Shown: in pieces, positions 8,640-17,083 of the stretch
Layout of the letters: each line of letters opens with the position of its first letter
Numbering within the stretch: position 1 is the first letter of the stretch
NCBI RefSeq assembly: GCF_022690765.1
Contig: NZ_JALCZA010000001.1
Location: 62,001 to 126,000 of the forward strand
Source of the DNA: Anaeromyxobacter oryzisoli
GTDB lineage: Bacteria > Myxococcota > Myxococcia > Myxococcales > Anaeromyxobacteraceae
Direction: 5' to 3'
Length of the DNA: 64,000 nt
The notes under the pieces: generated by a model
The model's input: only the letters and a program-made list of their open reading frames with translations
Databases searched by the model: none
Told to the model about the DNA's origin: nothing
Made by a program: the position numbers and the translations under genes

Positions 8640-9282
8640 GGCTCCTCCCCTCGCCGGTGCGTTCGTCTCGAGCTGCCCGACCATCGTCCGGTCTTTCCTG
8701 GGCCCCTCGGCCACGCTCGGGGTCCCGTTCGCCCTGAGCCCTTCGGCTACGCTCGGGGCAGGCTCCGCGAACTCGCTCGACCTCGGCATCGCACTTCTTT
8801 GAGCGGTCGGGCCCGGAGTCGAAGGGCGCGGCGCCATTGGCGGGTGCGGCGGCCTTCGACTCCGCGGTCGCTTCGCGCCCGCTACGCTCAGGCCGAACGG
8901 GGCCCTGACGGGAGCCGCCGAAGGCGGCGGAGTCGAAGGGCTCAGGCCGAACGGGGATAACGGCGGGCAGCACGCCGAACATTCGCAGCCGCTCCACCCG
9001 GTTCGGCCCTCGCGCGAGCTCCTTCAGCCGCGCCCAGTCCTCGCGCACCAGCGCCTCCTTCTTGGCGCGCGTCCATTTCTTGAGCTGCCACTCCCGGGCG
9101 AGCGCCTCGTCCCGCGTGTCGCACTCGGCGGACCAGACGAGCTTCACCGGCAGCTGCCTGGACGTATGGCCGCCGTACGTCCCCTCGACGTGCTCGGCAA
9201 CCCGCTTCTCCAGGTCCTCGGTATGTCCCACGTAGTAGCTGCCGTTCCTGCAACGAAGCATGTAGACGACGAAGGGTTTCAC
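8632..9282 (-). CDS. GIY-YIG domain protein with repeat-encoded C-terminal tail
   Basis: 216 residues from a GTG start. Residues 5-90 are a compact GIY-YIG nuclease-like domain (VVYMLRCRNGSYYVGHTEDLEKRVAEH, with the tyrosines and arginine expected, then EWQLKKWTRAKKEAL), like the small UvrC-N/YhbQ-type proteins of about 90 residues. From about residue 109 (base 8958) the frame reads through the dispersed palindromic repeat, giving VRPEPFDSAAFGG and PFDSG-type peptides until it ends 8 bases inside the DUF58 gene. The original stop was probably lost or displaced by repeat insertion. The gene interrupts the MoxR-DUF58 pairing. Whether the tail is translated stably is unknown. Confidence 0.75.
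   Translation of the reverse strand: MKPFVVYMLRCRNGSYYVGHTEDLEKRVAEHVEGTYGGHTSRQLPVKLVWSAECDTRDEALAREWQLKKWTRAKKEALVREDWARLKELARGPNRVERLRMFGVLPAVIPVRPEPFDSAAFGGSRQGPVRPERSGREATAESKAAAPANGAAPFDSGPDRSKKCDAEVERVRGACPERSRRAQGERDPERGRGAQERPDDGRAARDERTGEGRSHA
8690..8960. repeat. Dispersed palindromic repeat family B, compound copy
   Basis: Several adjacent copies of the element whose core reads CCCTTCGACTCCGC ... GCTACGCTCAGGGCGAACGG or its inverse. Here it appears as GTTCGCCCTGAGCCCTTCGG (8727-8746), GAGTCGAAGGGCGCGGCG (8816-8833), GCTACGCTCAGGCCGAACGG (8882-8901) and GAGTCGAAGGGCTCAGGCCG (8931-8950). The block lies between the GIY-YIG domain and the DUF58 start, and supplies the GIY-YIG tail. 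Confidence 0.85.
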
Positions 9283-9492
9283 CAGAGCGCCCCTCGACCC
9301 CGCGCGGAGCCTGCCCTGGGCGTGGCCGTCGCCGACCGACGGGCGCGAAGGGCTCGGGCGAGCGCACTGCATCCGGCACGCCGGCCACTCGGTGGCGCAC
9401 GGCGCCATCATCGCGATCTCCCGCCACGCCTCATTGACTGGCTCCGTCCAGGACGCGCCCCACGCAAACCCGAAGCGCGACGCTCCTCGTCC

Positions 9493-10518
9493 CTACCGCT
9501 CCAGCAGCCGCTCGACGATCTGCGCCGAGGTGATCCCCTCCGACTCGGCGCGGAAGTTCGTGATCACCCGGTGCACGAGGACGTTCTTCGCGAGGGCGCG
9601 GACGTCCTCCTCCGAGGCGGCCATCCTGCCGTCGAGGATCGCCCGGCTCTTCGCGCCGAGGATGAGGTACTGGCTCGCGCGCGGGCCGGCGCCCCAGGAG
9701 ACGTTGTCCTTCACGAAGTCGGGCGCGCCCGGCTCGCCGGGGCGCGTCCGGCGCGCGAGCTCGACGGCGTACCGGATCACGTGGTCGGCGGCGGGGACGC
9801 GGAGCACCAGGTCCTGGAGCTCGCGGATCTTGTGCGGCGAGAGGACCCGCCGCAGGGGGGCCCGGGTCGCCACCGTAGTGGAGCGGACGATCTGGAGCTC
9901 CTCGTCGGCGGTCGGGTACGAGACCTTCACGTAGAACATGAAGCGGTCGAGCTGCGCCTCGGGCAGCGGGTAGGTGCCCTCCTGCTCGATGGGGTTCTGG
10001 GTCGCGAAGACCAGGAACGGCAGCTCGAGCGGGTAGGTCTCGCCGCCGGCGGTGACGCGGTACTCCTGCATCGCCTGGAGGAGCGCGGCCTGGGTCTTCG
10101 GCGGGGTGCGGTTGATCTCGTCGGCGAGGAGCAGGTTCGCGAAGATCGGCCCGGCCACGAAGCGGAAGGCGCGCCGGCCGGTGGTGTGGTCCTCCTCGAG
10201 GACGTCGGTGCCGGTGATGTCCGACGGCATCAGGTCCGGCGTGAACTGGATCCGGTTGAAGGACAGGTCCAGGACGTCGGCGACCGTGGAGATGAGGAGC
10301 GTCTTCGCGAGGCCGGGGACGCCCACGAACAGGCAGTGGCCGCGGGCGAACAGCGCGATCAGGAGGGCGTCCACGACGTCCTTCTGCCCGACGATGCGCT
10401 TCTCGATCTCGCCGAGCAGGAGGCGGCGGGCGTCGTGCAGCTCCTGCACCGCCCGGAGGTCCTGCTCGAGGTCCGGCTGCTGCGGCAGGGGTGGGATGGT
10501 GGGCGTCTCGGGGGTCAT
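9493..10518 (-). CDS. MoxR family AAA+ ATPase
   Basis: 341 residues. MoxR ATPases act as chaperones that mature or remodel partner complexes, usually with VWA proteins encoded beside them. Seen: GVPGLAKT Walker A at 66-73, LLADE Walker B near 130-134, FTPDLMPSDITG just before, ATQNPIEQEGTYPLPEAQLDRF (sensor and arginine-finger region), and a C-terminal lid. The ATG at 10518 gives the usual length; a longer frame to 10620 adds non-conserved residues overlapping the upstream gene. It starts 20 bases after the peptidase-MA gene ends, supporting one operon with the DUF4175, DUF58 and BatA genes. Confidence 0.95.
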   Translation of the reverse strand: MTPETPTIPPLPQQPDLEQDLRAVQELHDARRLLLGEIEKRIVGQKDVVDALLIALFARGHCLFVGVPGLAKTLLISTVADVLDLSFNRIQFTPDLMPSDITGTDVLEEDHTTGRRAFRFVAGPIFANLLLADEINRTPPKTQAALLQAMQEYRVTAGGETYPLELPFLVFATQNPIEQEGTYPLPEAQLDRFMFYVKVSYPTADEELQIVRSTTVATRAPLRRVLSPHKIRELQDLVLRVPAADHVIRYAVELARRTRPGEPGAPDFVKDNVSWGAGPRASQYLILGAKSRAILDGRMAASEEDVRALAKNVLVHRVITNFRAESEGITSAQIVERLLER

Positions 10519-10537
10519 GGGAGCTCCGGATCCGCGC

Positions 10538-12121
10538 TCAGGGTGAATGGCCGTCTCTCGCGGAGAGTATCGTCGCGAACCGCGCCTCGCGCGAGGCCGC
10601 GCCCGGATCGCCGAGGCCACCGTACGCCTTCGCGAGGCCCGCGTGGATCTCGGGATCGAACGGATCCTGCCGGTTCGCGACGAGGAGGCGATCCCTCGCC
10701 CGGGCGAGGTCCTGCCGCTCGAGGAGGAGCCGTGCGAGCTGCACGTTCAGGGCGGGGTAGTCCGGGTTCCACCCGAGCGCCTCGGTGAGCACCCGGGAGG
10801 CCTCGTCGCGCTGCCCCGCCATCGCGGCGGCGAGCGCGTACTGCCCGGAGAGGTTCGCGACCCGCCCGCCCACGCGCCGGTAGGCCTTCCCGTACTCGAT
10901 CCGCGCCGCGTTCCAGCGGCCGCGGATCCGGTAGATCTCCCCGAGCCGGGCGAAGCCCCGCGCGGTCGGGTCGGCGAGCTCCCCCCACTCGGCGTGATCG
11001 GCACGCTGGCGCGGGTCGTCCCGGAAGGTGAGGCGGCGCAGCTCGTGCGCGCCGCCCCGCGGGAGCGGGCGGGAGGCGAGGTAGCCCTTCCACTGCCCGA
11101 GGAAGCGCTCGAACGGGACGCCGAGGGCGTCGGCCACCGCCTGCTCCGCGGTCCGCCCGCCGCCCACCGCCGCCGTGACCCGCGCGATCGCGGCGGGGCC
11201 GGCGCGGTTCACGAGGTACTCGACCGCGAGCACGACCTGCGCGTAGGCGAGCGCCGCCCGCTCCTGCGAGGGCAGCTTCGCGAGCGACGGGTGCATCTCC
11301 TGGAAGGTGACGAGGTTCCCCTTCCCCACCGCGTCGCGGACGAGCGCCGCCGAGAACGGGGTGAGCGGCTCGGCCCGGCCGCGCCAGGCGGTCTCGAACC
11401 ACTTCGCGAGCCCCTCCTGCAGCCAGATGGGGGCGCGGTTGTGGGTCTTCAGGGTGACGACGACGTGCGTGTACTCGTGGGCGGCGGTGTCGAGCCAGTC
11501 GTAGCCCTTCAGGAGCGCCTTCGGCGAGAGCATCATCAGCTTGCCGAACTTCGCCACCGCCACGGTGCCGCTCGTCCGCACCTCGGCCTCGGTGAGCGTC
11601 GAGATCCGCGCGAGCGCCCGCACGTCGGGGACGATCTCGACGGTGAGCCGGCCGGCCGGGACGACGCCCACCGCGGCCTGGAGCGCCGCGCGCTGCCGCT
11701 CGAGGGCCTCCACGAGGTACGGCACGAGCACCTCGTCCTTGCCCTTCGGGTACGAGACGACGAAGTGCTCGGCCTCGAACCGGACGAAGTCCTTCGTCAC
11801 CTCGCGCGCCGCCTTCGCGAGGGCGAGGTAGCCGCCGGCGTCGCCTGCCCCGGACGCCTCGATGAGCCGCACCGCCGCGCCGTAGTCCTGCTCGAAGAAG
11901 CGGAGCACGCCGGCGGCGAGCTTCACCTCGTCGGAGGCCCGGTCGAAGGGCTGGTACGGGGCGAGGGTCCGGCGCGCCGCGTCCACGTCCTCCTCGGAGA
12001 GCCGCCGGAGCGCAGCGATCGCGGCCTTGTCGGCGGCGCCGGCGGCGAGCGCCGGGGCGGGGGCCGCGGCGGCGAGGGCAGCACCGAGGAGGACGGCGGC
12101 GAGGGCGCGGCGCGCAGGCAT
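10538..12121 (-). CDS. Secreted peptidase-MA-like metalloprotease with TPR region
   Basis: 527 residues. A signal peptide is evident (MPARRALAAVLLGAALAAAAPAPALA). The central part holds the gluzincin site HEYTH at 215-219 and a third ligand E236 in WLQEGLAKW, 17 residues after the second histidine, as in the peptidase_MA family. The C-terminal third (about 400-525) shows helical repeats of TPR type (ARLGEIYRIRGRWNAARIEYGKAY, ALAAAMAGQRDEASRVL). It is probably a periplasmic zinc protease or scaffold. The ATG at 12121 begins the signal peptide; a longer frame to 12289 runs only through intergenic repeats. It lies between the DUF4175 and MoxR genes in the same direction. Confidence 0.82.
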   Translation of the reverse strand: MPARRALAAVLLGAALAAAAPAPALAAGAADKAAIAALRRLSEEDVDAARRTLAPYQPFDRASDEVKLAAGVLRFFEQDYGAAVRLIEASGAGDAGGYLALAKAAREVTKDFVRFEAEHFVVSYPKGKDEVLVPYLVEALERQRAALQAAVGVVPAGRLTVEIVPDVRALARISTLTEAEVRTSGTVAVAKFGKLMMLSPKALLKGYDWLDTAAHEYTHVVVTLKTHNRAPIWLQEGLAKWFETAWRGRAEPLTPFSAALVRDAVGKGNLVTFQEMHPSLAKLPSQERAALAYAQVVLAVEYLVNRAGPAAIARVTAAVGGGRTAEQAVADALGVPFERFLGQWKGYLASRPLPRGGAHELRRLTFRDDPRQRADHAEWGELADPTARGFARLGEIYRIRGRWNAARIEYGKAYRRVGGRVANLSGQYALAAAMAGQRDEASRVLTEALGWNPDYPALNVQLARLLLERQDLARARDRLLVANRQDPFDPEIHAGLAKAYGGLGDPGAASREARFATILSARDGHSP

Positions 12122-12137
12122 GGCGGCACCCGCTCGC

Positions 12138-12268
12138 ATTGCTGCGGCGCACGCTGCCTGCCTGCGCGGGGCAGACTCCTCCCTGCGCTGCTCGCCCTTC
12201 GACTCCGGCGCGCTCCGCGCGCCTACGCTCAGGGCGAACGGAGCATCGTGTTCCTCGCGACGCTCGAC
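12138..12268. repeat. Repeat family C copy with embedded family B core
   Basis: GCTGCGGCGCACGCTGCCTG and following bases (12141-12182), the short GCTGCTCG, and GCATCGTG..CCTCGCGACG..CTCGAC (12243-12268) recur almost unchanged at 26394-26532. Between those blocks this copy carries a family B core (CCCTTCGACTCCGG ... CTACGCTCAGGGCGAACGG, 12195-12240), whereas the other copy has different filler. It occupies the gap between the DUF4175 and peptidase genes. Confidence 0.8.
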
Positions 12269-12285
12269 GCAAGCAGGTGGCGCCA

Positions 12286-15200
12286 TCACTTCACCAGCTC
12301 CTCGTAGTAGCGCTGCACCTCGCCCCGGTACCGCTCCGGCGCGCCCTGCTTCATCGCCTCCAGGAGGTCCTTGCGGAACTCCTCCGGCACCTTGTGCGCC
12401 TCCGCGCCCGGGATCTTCACCTTCTCGCGGGACGGCTCGTAGCCGTCGCCCTCGCGCTCGCCGCCCGCCTCGGCGAACGGGAACGGGAAGCCCTGCCCGC
12501 CGCCGCCCTGCCCCTTCTTCGCCGCCTCCTCGAGCCCCTTGCGGAACCGCTCGAGGGCGTCGAGGGCGAGCTGCTGCTCACCGTGGCCGCGCTGCGGGTT
12601 CTTCGCCCCGAGCTCGGCGCCGGCCTGGCCCATGTGCCGGCGCCCCTCCCCGAGCTGGCCCTCCGCCGACGGCGGGAACACCGGGGCCTGCTGGGCGAGC
12701 TCGCGGAGCCGCTGCTGGAGCTGCCCAGCCTGCCGCTCGAGGTCCCCCTGGCGGCGCGCGAGCCCCTCGAGCTTGCGCTGCTGCTCCGACCCGAGCACGG
12801 AGCGCGGGTCGGGGAAGAGCCGGGAGAGCGCGTCGCGGATCTCGCGGACCTTCGGCGCGGCCCGGTCCACCTGGCGGCGCGCGTCGTCGATCTGCTGCGG
12901 GTCCTTGCCGGTCAGGGCGCGGCTCCGGTCCGCGAGCTGCGCGTCCTCCTGGAGCAGCATCGAGAGCCGGTCCACCGACGGCCCGGCGCGGAGCGCCGCG
13001 TCCGCCGCCCCCTCGAGCTCGCGCGCGACGAGGGCGCGCTCGAGGTCGCGGAGCGCCTCGCGCGACAGCTCGAGCTCCGGCTCGGCCCGCATCGAGACCC
13101 CCGGCTGCGCGCGCTCCACGTCCTGCCGCGCCTCCCGCGCCTTGCGCTCGAGCTCCCGGAGCTGCCGCTCCGCGCCCCGGAGCCGGTCGGCCACCTTCCG
13201 CCGGTAGTCGGCGCGGATCCGCTCGGTCTCGTCCGCGGCCCGCCGCTGCTCGGCCTGGACCTGCTCGAGGTCCTGCTTGAACGCGAGCATCTCCTTCATG
13301 AGCGCGCTCGCCTTCTCGTCCGGGCGCCCCGCGGTGCGCTTCAGGCCGGAGAGCATCCGGTCCATCGCGCTCGCCATCCGGTCGAGGGCCTTCATCGCGC
13401 CCTCCACGTCCCCCTGCGCGAACCTGCGCTCCGCGTCGTCGAGGCCCGCCATCAGGTCGTCGGAGCGGGCCAGCTCCGCGAGCGCCTCCTCGTTCATGTG
13501 CTCGTCGTTGAAGCCCTTCGACAGCTCCGCCATCTGCCGGAGCAGGTCCTGGACCCGCTCCCGCATCCGCCCGATCTGGGCGACGAGCTCCTTCTTCCGC
13601 TCCTCCGAGGGGGCGGAGCGGTACTTCTCGAGGAGGCCGGCGAGATCGCGCCGCTGGCGCTGGAGGTCCTTCGCGAGCCGGACCAGGTCCTCGGCGCGGC
13701 GCTTGTCGAGGAGCTGCTCGAGGTAGAGGATCCCGCGCTCCATCGTCTGATCCAGCGCGGCGTCGGCGGTCGCCATCGTGCGCACGATCGAGCCGTCCGG
13801 CCGGACGTGCGCGAGGAGGCTGCGCGCGACCAGGCTCCGGTACTGCGTCACCCGCTGCTCGGCGTTCCGGAGGTGGCCCGAGACGTTCACGATCGCCTGG
13901 GCGACCTCGCGCGGGCCGGCGCGGTCGCGGCGGATGTCGGCGGCGGCGTCGAGCATCCCGTCGGCGAGCGCGCGGGTCCTCCCGTCGAGGGCCTGGGCCG
14001 CCGGGAGCCGCTCCGCGTTCGCCACCGGGCCGGCGGCGAACGCGTCGAGGCGATCCCCGAGCAGCGCCACCAGCTCCTCGTACACCTGCCGCGCGCGCTC
14101 GAGCACCCGCCGGCGGTGCTCGGCCTCGGAGTAGATCTTCACCCGCTGGGCCTCGGAGACGCTCCGCTTCGGACCGGAGACGGTGTCCGTGTCGAGGGCC
14201 TCCATCCAGTAGGCGAGCTCGTCGCCCTCGGCGAGGCCGAGCGGGACGAGGGCGAGGTCCACCGTCCCGCCGTCGTGGCGGAGCCCCTCGCCGCGGCGCA
14301 GGATCCGGCGCTCCTCCTTGCCGCTCGGCGGCTTCAGGACGAGGGCCACCTCGGAGAGGCCGAAGTCGTCCTGGGCGTCCCACGCGATCCCGAGCACCTC
14401 GTTGCCGGAGATCTCGAGCTCGCGCTCGGGGGCGGTGATCCGGATCTGCGGGAAGGCGTCCGGCTCGATCACGATCGGGATGGGCGGCCCCTCCGCGACG
14501 GTGCGCCCCTTCGCGTCGAGGAAGCGGAAGCGGTAGCTGCCGCCCTCCTGCACCAAAAAGCGGCCGCGGAGGTCGCGATCGCCGGTCACGGTGAGGGCGA
14601 AGCGCTGGACGGCCTTGGATCCGGGGGCGGCCTTCGGGTCGGGGGCGGCCTTCGGGTCGGGGGCGGCCTTCGACTCCGCGCTCGCCTTGCTCGCGCTACG
14701 CTCAGGCCGAGCGGGAATAATGGAGCCGCCGGAGGCGGCGGAGCCGAAGGGCTCGGGGTGAGCTGCGGACCCAGGCACCTCGCCTCGCTCCCGTTCGCCC
14801 TGAGCGTAGGGCCCGCGAGCTCGCTCGGCGCCGTCCTCGCGCTTCGTCGAGCCTCCGGGCGCGGGCCCGGAGTCGAAGGGCGCGGCGGCCTTCGACTCCG
14901 CGCTCGCTTCACTCCCGCGGAGCCTGCCCTGAGCGGAGCCGCCGGAGGCGGCGGAGCCGAAGGGCTCAGGCCGAACGGGGATGGCGGAGCCGAAGGGCTC
15001 AGGCCGAACGGAACTAGGCGCCTCGAACGTGACCTCGAGCTCCGCGGCCTTCACCGGCCGGTCGGCGCGCGTGCGGAGCGTCACCTCGGTCCCCTTCGGC
15101 GCGCGGATCTCGCCGCCGGTGCCGGAGAGGGTCCGGGGCTCCCGCTTCATGTAGGCGGGGTACGCGTAGACGAGCTCGATGTCTCCGGTGATCGGGTCCA

Positions 15201-15786
15201 CCACCGGCGGCGGCGCGCCGGGCGGGTCGCCGCGGAGCACGCGAGCGTACGCCCTGCCGAGATCGGCCCCGCCCACGAGGAACGCCAGCGCGTACGCGGC
15301 GAGGACGCCGGCGAGGAGGAGCCCCGCCTGCCGGGCCCGCCGGTCGGGGATCGCGCGGGCGAGATCCACGGCGCGGGCGTCCGCCGCGGTCCGCTCGAGG
15401 TGCGCGTCGAGCAGCGCCAGGGAGAGCTGGCCGCTCGCGGCGATCTCCTCGCGCGCCCGCGCCAGCTCCACCGAGGAGAGGAGCGCCGAGCGCAGCGCCG
15501 GCTGCCCGCCGGCGAGCGTCCGGGCGGTGGCCGCGTCCCCACGGGCGGTCCGGAGGAGCGCGCGCGCCGCGACCGCGAAGGCGGCGACCACCGCGAGCGC
15601 CGCCAGCGCGAGGGCGATCCCCCGGTACCCCGTCCGGGCCCCCGCCGCGAGGGCGACGGCGCCGCCGAGGACGCACAGCAGGGCTGCCGCCAGGCCCGCC
15701 CCGCCCGCCACGCAGAGGACGATCCGGACCTGCCGACGCCGCGCCCCCTGGAGGACGCGCGCGATCTCGGAGTACGCGCCGGGCAT
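12286..15786 (-). CDS. DUF4175 family membrane protein with large repeat-derived insertion
   Basis: 1166 residues. Membrane helices lie near 22-50, 56-80 and 153-173, followed by a periplasmic beta-rich part (VVDPITGDIELVYAYPAYMKREP) and a very long charged helical region (about 560-1080) with coiled-coil character, as in DUF4175 proteins. DUF4175 genes neighbour MoxR/DUF58/BatA clusters elsewhere; function unknown. Residues about 258-393 are not DUF4175-like: they are translation of dispersed repeat copies plus an 18-bp tandem (APDPKA). The frame stays open across the insertion. The ATG at 15786 precedes the first conserved segment (MPGAYSEIARVLQGARRR); an in-frame ATG at 15867 is less likely. 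First gene of the minus-strand cluster. Confidence 0.82.
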   Translation of the reverse strand: MPGAYSEIARVLQGARRRQVRIVLCVAGGAGLAAALLCVLGGAVALAAGARTGYRGIALALAALAVVAAFAVAARALLRTARGDAATARTLAGGQPALRSALLSSVELARAREEIAASGQLSLALLDAHLERTAADARAVDLARAIPDRRARQAGLLLAGVLAAYALAFLVGGADLGRAYARVLRGDPPGAPPPVVDPITGDIELVYAYPAYMKREPRTLSGTGGEIRAPKGTEVTLRTRADRPVKAAELEVTFEAPSSVRPEPFGSAIPVRPEPFGSAASGGSAQGRLRGSEASAESKAAAPFDSGPAPGGSTKREDGAERARGPYAQGERERGEVPGSAAHPEPFGSAASGGSIIPARPERSASKASAESKAAPDPKAAPDPKAAPGSKAVQRFALTVTGDRDLRGRFLVQEGGSYRFRFLDAKGRTVAEGPPIPIVIEPDAFPQIRITAPERELEISGNEVLGIAWDAQDDFGLSEVALVLKPPSGKEERRILRRGEGLRHDGGTVDLALVPLGLAEGDELAYWMEALDTDTVSGPKRSVSEAQRVKIYSEAEHRRRVLERARQVYEELVALLGDRLDAFAAGPVANAERLPAAQALDGRTRALADGMLDAAADIRRDRAGPREVAQAIVNVSGHLRNAEQRVTQYRSLVARSLLAHVRPDGSIVRTMATADAALDQTMERGILYLEQLLDKRRAEDLVRLAKDLQRQRRDLAGLLEKYRSAPSEERKKELVAQIGRMRERVQDLLRQMAELSKGFNDEHMNEEALAELARSDDLMAGLDDAERRFAQGDVEGAMKALDRMASAMDRMLSGLKRTAGRPDEKASALMKEMLAFKQDLEQVQAEQRRAADETERIRADYRRKVADRLRGAERQLRELERKAREARQDVERAQPGVSMRAEPELELSREALRDLERALVARELEGAADAALRAGPSVDRLSMLLQEDAQLADRSRALTGKDPQQIDDARRQVDRAAPKVREIRDALSRLFPDPRSVLGSEQQRKLEGLARRQGDLERQAGQLQQRLRELAQQAPVFPPSAEGQLGEGRRHMGQAGAELGAKNPQRGHGEQQLALDALERFRKGLEEAAKKGQGGGGQGFPFPFAEAGGEREGDGYEPSREKVKIPGAEAHKVPEEFRKDLLEAMKQGAPERYRGEVQRYYEELVK
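14608..15015. repeat. Family B repeat cluster inserted in frame in the DUF4175 gene
   Basis: About 400 bases inside the DUF4175 coding sequence made of family B copies in both orientations (GAAGGGCTCAGGCCGAACGG near 14966 and again near 14992, CGTTCGCCCTGAGCGTAGGG near 14791) and three tandem 18-bp units (GGGGGCGGCCTTCGGGTC type, about 14630-14680). The length keeps the reading frame. Flanking protein sequence (VTFEAP before, RFALTVTGD after) looks like a beta-sandwich that the insertion splits. Confidence 0.85.
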
Positions 15787-15979
15787 GTGGTCCTGGTTCG
15801 AGAAGCGACCTCTCCACCGCGCTCCGGCGGTTTCGGCAAGGATAACGCGGCGCGACCCGGGGGGCACCCGTCCAAGAGGCGGCCCGCGCCGACGCCGTCG
15901 AAGCTCGCCCGGGGCGCGACCCCCCGTGCTACCTTGCCGCGTCCGGTGAATTCCGCCGGGGGAGACCGCGTCAAGACCG

Positions 15980-16597
15980 ATGGAAGCAGACGACCTCGCG
16001 CTCGTCGAGCGGGCCCGCGCAGGCGAGAGAGACGCCTTCCGCGCCCTGGTCGTCCGTTTCCAGAGGAAGGTCTACGCCGTGGCGCTCGGCATCGTGAAGG
16101 ACCCGGATCTCGCATGGGACGTCGCCCAGGAGACGTTCGTGCGCGTCCACCGGGGCCTCGGCGACTTCAAAGGAGACTCGGCCTTCTCGACCTGGCTCTT
16201 CCGGATCGCGACGCACCTCTCCATCGACGCGGTGCGCCGGGAGCGGAGCGCCCGCAAGGAGGACGTGGACGAGGTGCGCGAGTCGGACCTCGAGGACGGC
16301 GGTGAGGGGATCCTCGCGACGCCGCTCGGGACCGATCCCCGCCAGAACGCGCTCCGGCGCGAGCTCGGGGAGAAGATCGAGGAGGCGCTCGCGACGCTCC
16401 CGGAGAAGCACCGGACGATCCTGGTCCTCCGCGAGCTCGAGGGGCTCTCCTACGAGGAGCTGGCCGAGCGGCTCGGGATCCACAAGGGCACGGTGATGAG
16501 CCGGCTCTTCCACGCGCGGAAGAAGATGCAGGCCGCGCTGCGGGAATACGCCGGGATCCGTGGGGACGCGGACCGCGACGGGGAGGACGAGACGTGA
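15980..16597 (+). CDS. ECF RNA polymerase sigma factor (RpoE-like)
   Basis: 205 residues. Region 2 is clear (FQRKVYAVALGIVKDPDLAWDVAQETFVRVHRGLGDF, then STWLFRIATHLSIDAVRRERS), and region 4 at about 130-190 reads LPEKHRTILVLRELEGLSYEELAERLGIHKGTVMSRLFHARKKM. It directs RNA polymerase to a regulon controlled by the downstream anti-sigma factor. The stop overlaps the anti-sigma start by 4 bases (ATGA type), so the two are translationally coupled. The ATG start is the first plausible one and lies in a 190-base divergent gap from the DUF4175 gene. Its regulon is unknown. Confidence 0.95.
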   Translation: MEADDLALVERARAGERDAFRALVVRFQRKVYAVALGIVKDPDLAWDVAQETFVRVHRGLGDFKGDSAFSTWLFRIATHLSIDAVRRERSARKEDVDEVRESDLEDGGEGILATPLGTDPRQNALRRELGEKIEEALATLPEKHRTILVLRELEGLSYEELAERLGIHKGTVMSRLFHARKKMQAALREYAGIRGDADRDGEDET

Positions 16598-17067
16598 CGA
16601 AGAAGGACTGCGTGCGCTTCGCTCCGATGATCGGGGCTCGCGAGGGCGAGCTGTCCGAGGTCGAGGCGCGGGCGCTCGCGGCGCACCTCGCGATGTGCCG
16701 GCGGTGCCAGGAGCTCGCCGCCCGGTTCGCGAGGACCGACGGGCTGGTGGCCGAGGCGCTCCTCGCGCGCGCGAACGCGCGGGACTTCGCGCCGTTCGTC
16801 GATCAGGTGATGGACCGCATCGGCACCGGCGCCCCCCAGGGTGCGCGCTCCGGCCGCGGACTGCTCGGCTGGGTGGGGCGTCACTGGAAGGGAACGCTCT
16901 CCGTCACGGCGCCGGCGCTGGCAGCCCTCGCGGTGTTCATGTACGTTCACTTCGGCGGCCCCGGGCAGGTGGCGTCGCTCGAGATCTCCAGCCAGGGTGT
17001 CTCGACCGTGCTCCAGACATCCGACGGCCCGGTGGTGCTCCTCCCACCCGAGGAGCACCCGTCGTGA
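16594..17067 (+). CDS. Zinc-binding anti-sigma factor (ZAS family)
   Basis: 157 residues. The HxxxCxxC signature (HLAMCRRC, about 30-37) of ZAS anti-sigma factors is present near the N-terminus, followed by a single membrane segment (about 95-112, TLSVTAPALAALAVFMYVHF) and a short outer region. It should hold the upstream ECF sigma factor at the membrane until a signal releases it. Coupled by overlap to the sigma gene; the next gene starts 16 bases later. The outer domain has no recognisable sensor fold. Confidence 0.88.
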   Translation: MTKKDCVRFAPMIGAREGELSEVEARALAAHLAMCRRCQELAARFARTDGLVAEALLARANARDFAPFVDQVMDRIGTGAPQGARSGRGLLGWVGRHWKGTLSVTAPALAALAVFMYVHFGGPGQVASLEISSQGVSTVLQTSDGPVVLLPPEEHPS

Positions 17068-17083
17068 GCCGCCTGGAGGGTAG

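Noticed and set aside
7734-8837. Longer DUF58 protein starting at 8837
   Set aside because: The extra 66 residues are translation of dispersed repeats; a strong ribosome-binding site supports the start at 8639.
12139-16305. Very long open frame on the plus strand (over 1300 codons)
   Set aside because: It is the antisense of the DUF4175 gene and is rich in Arg, Ala, Leu and Glu patterns typical of GC-rich antisense frames; no domain recognisable.
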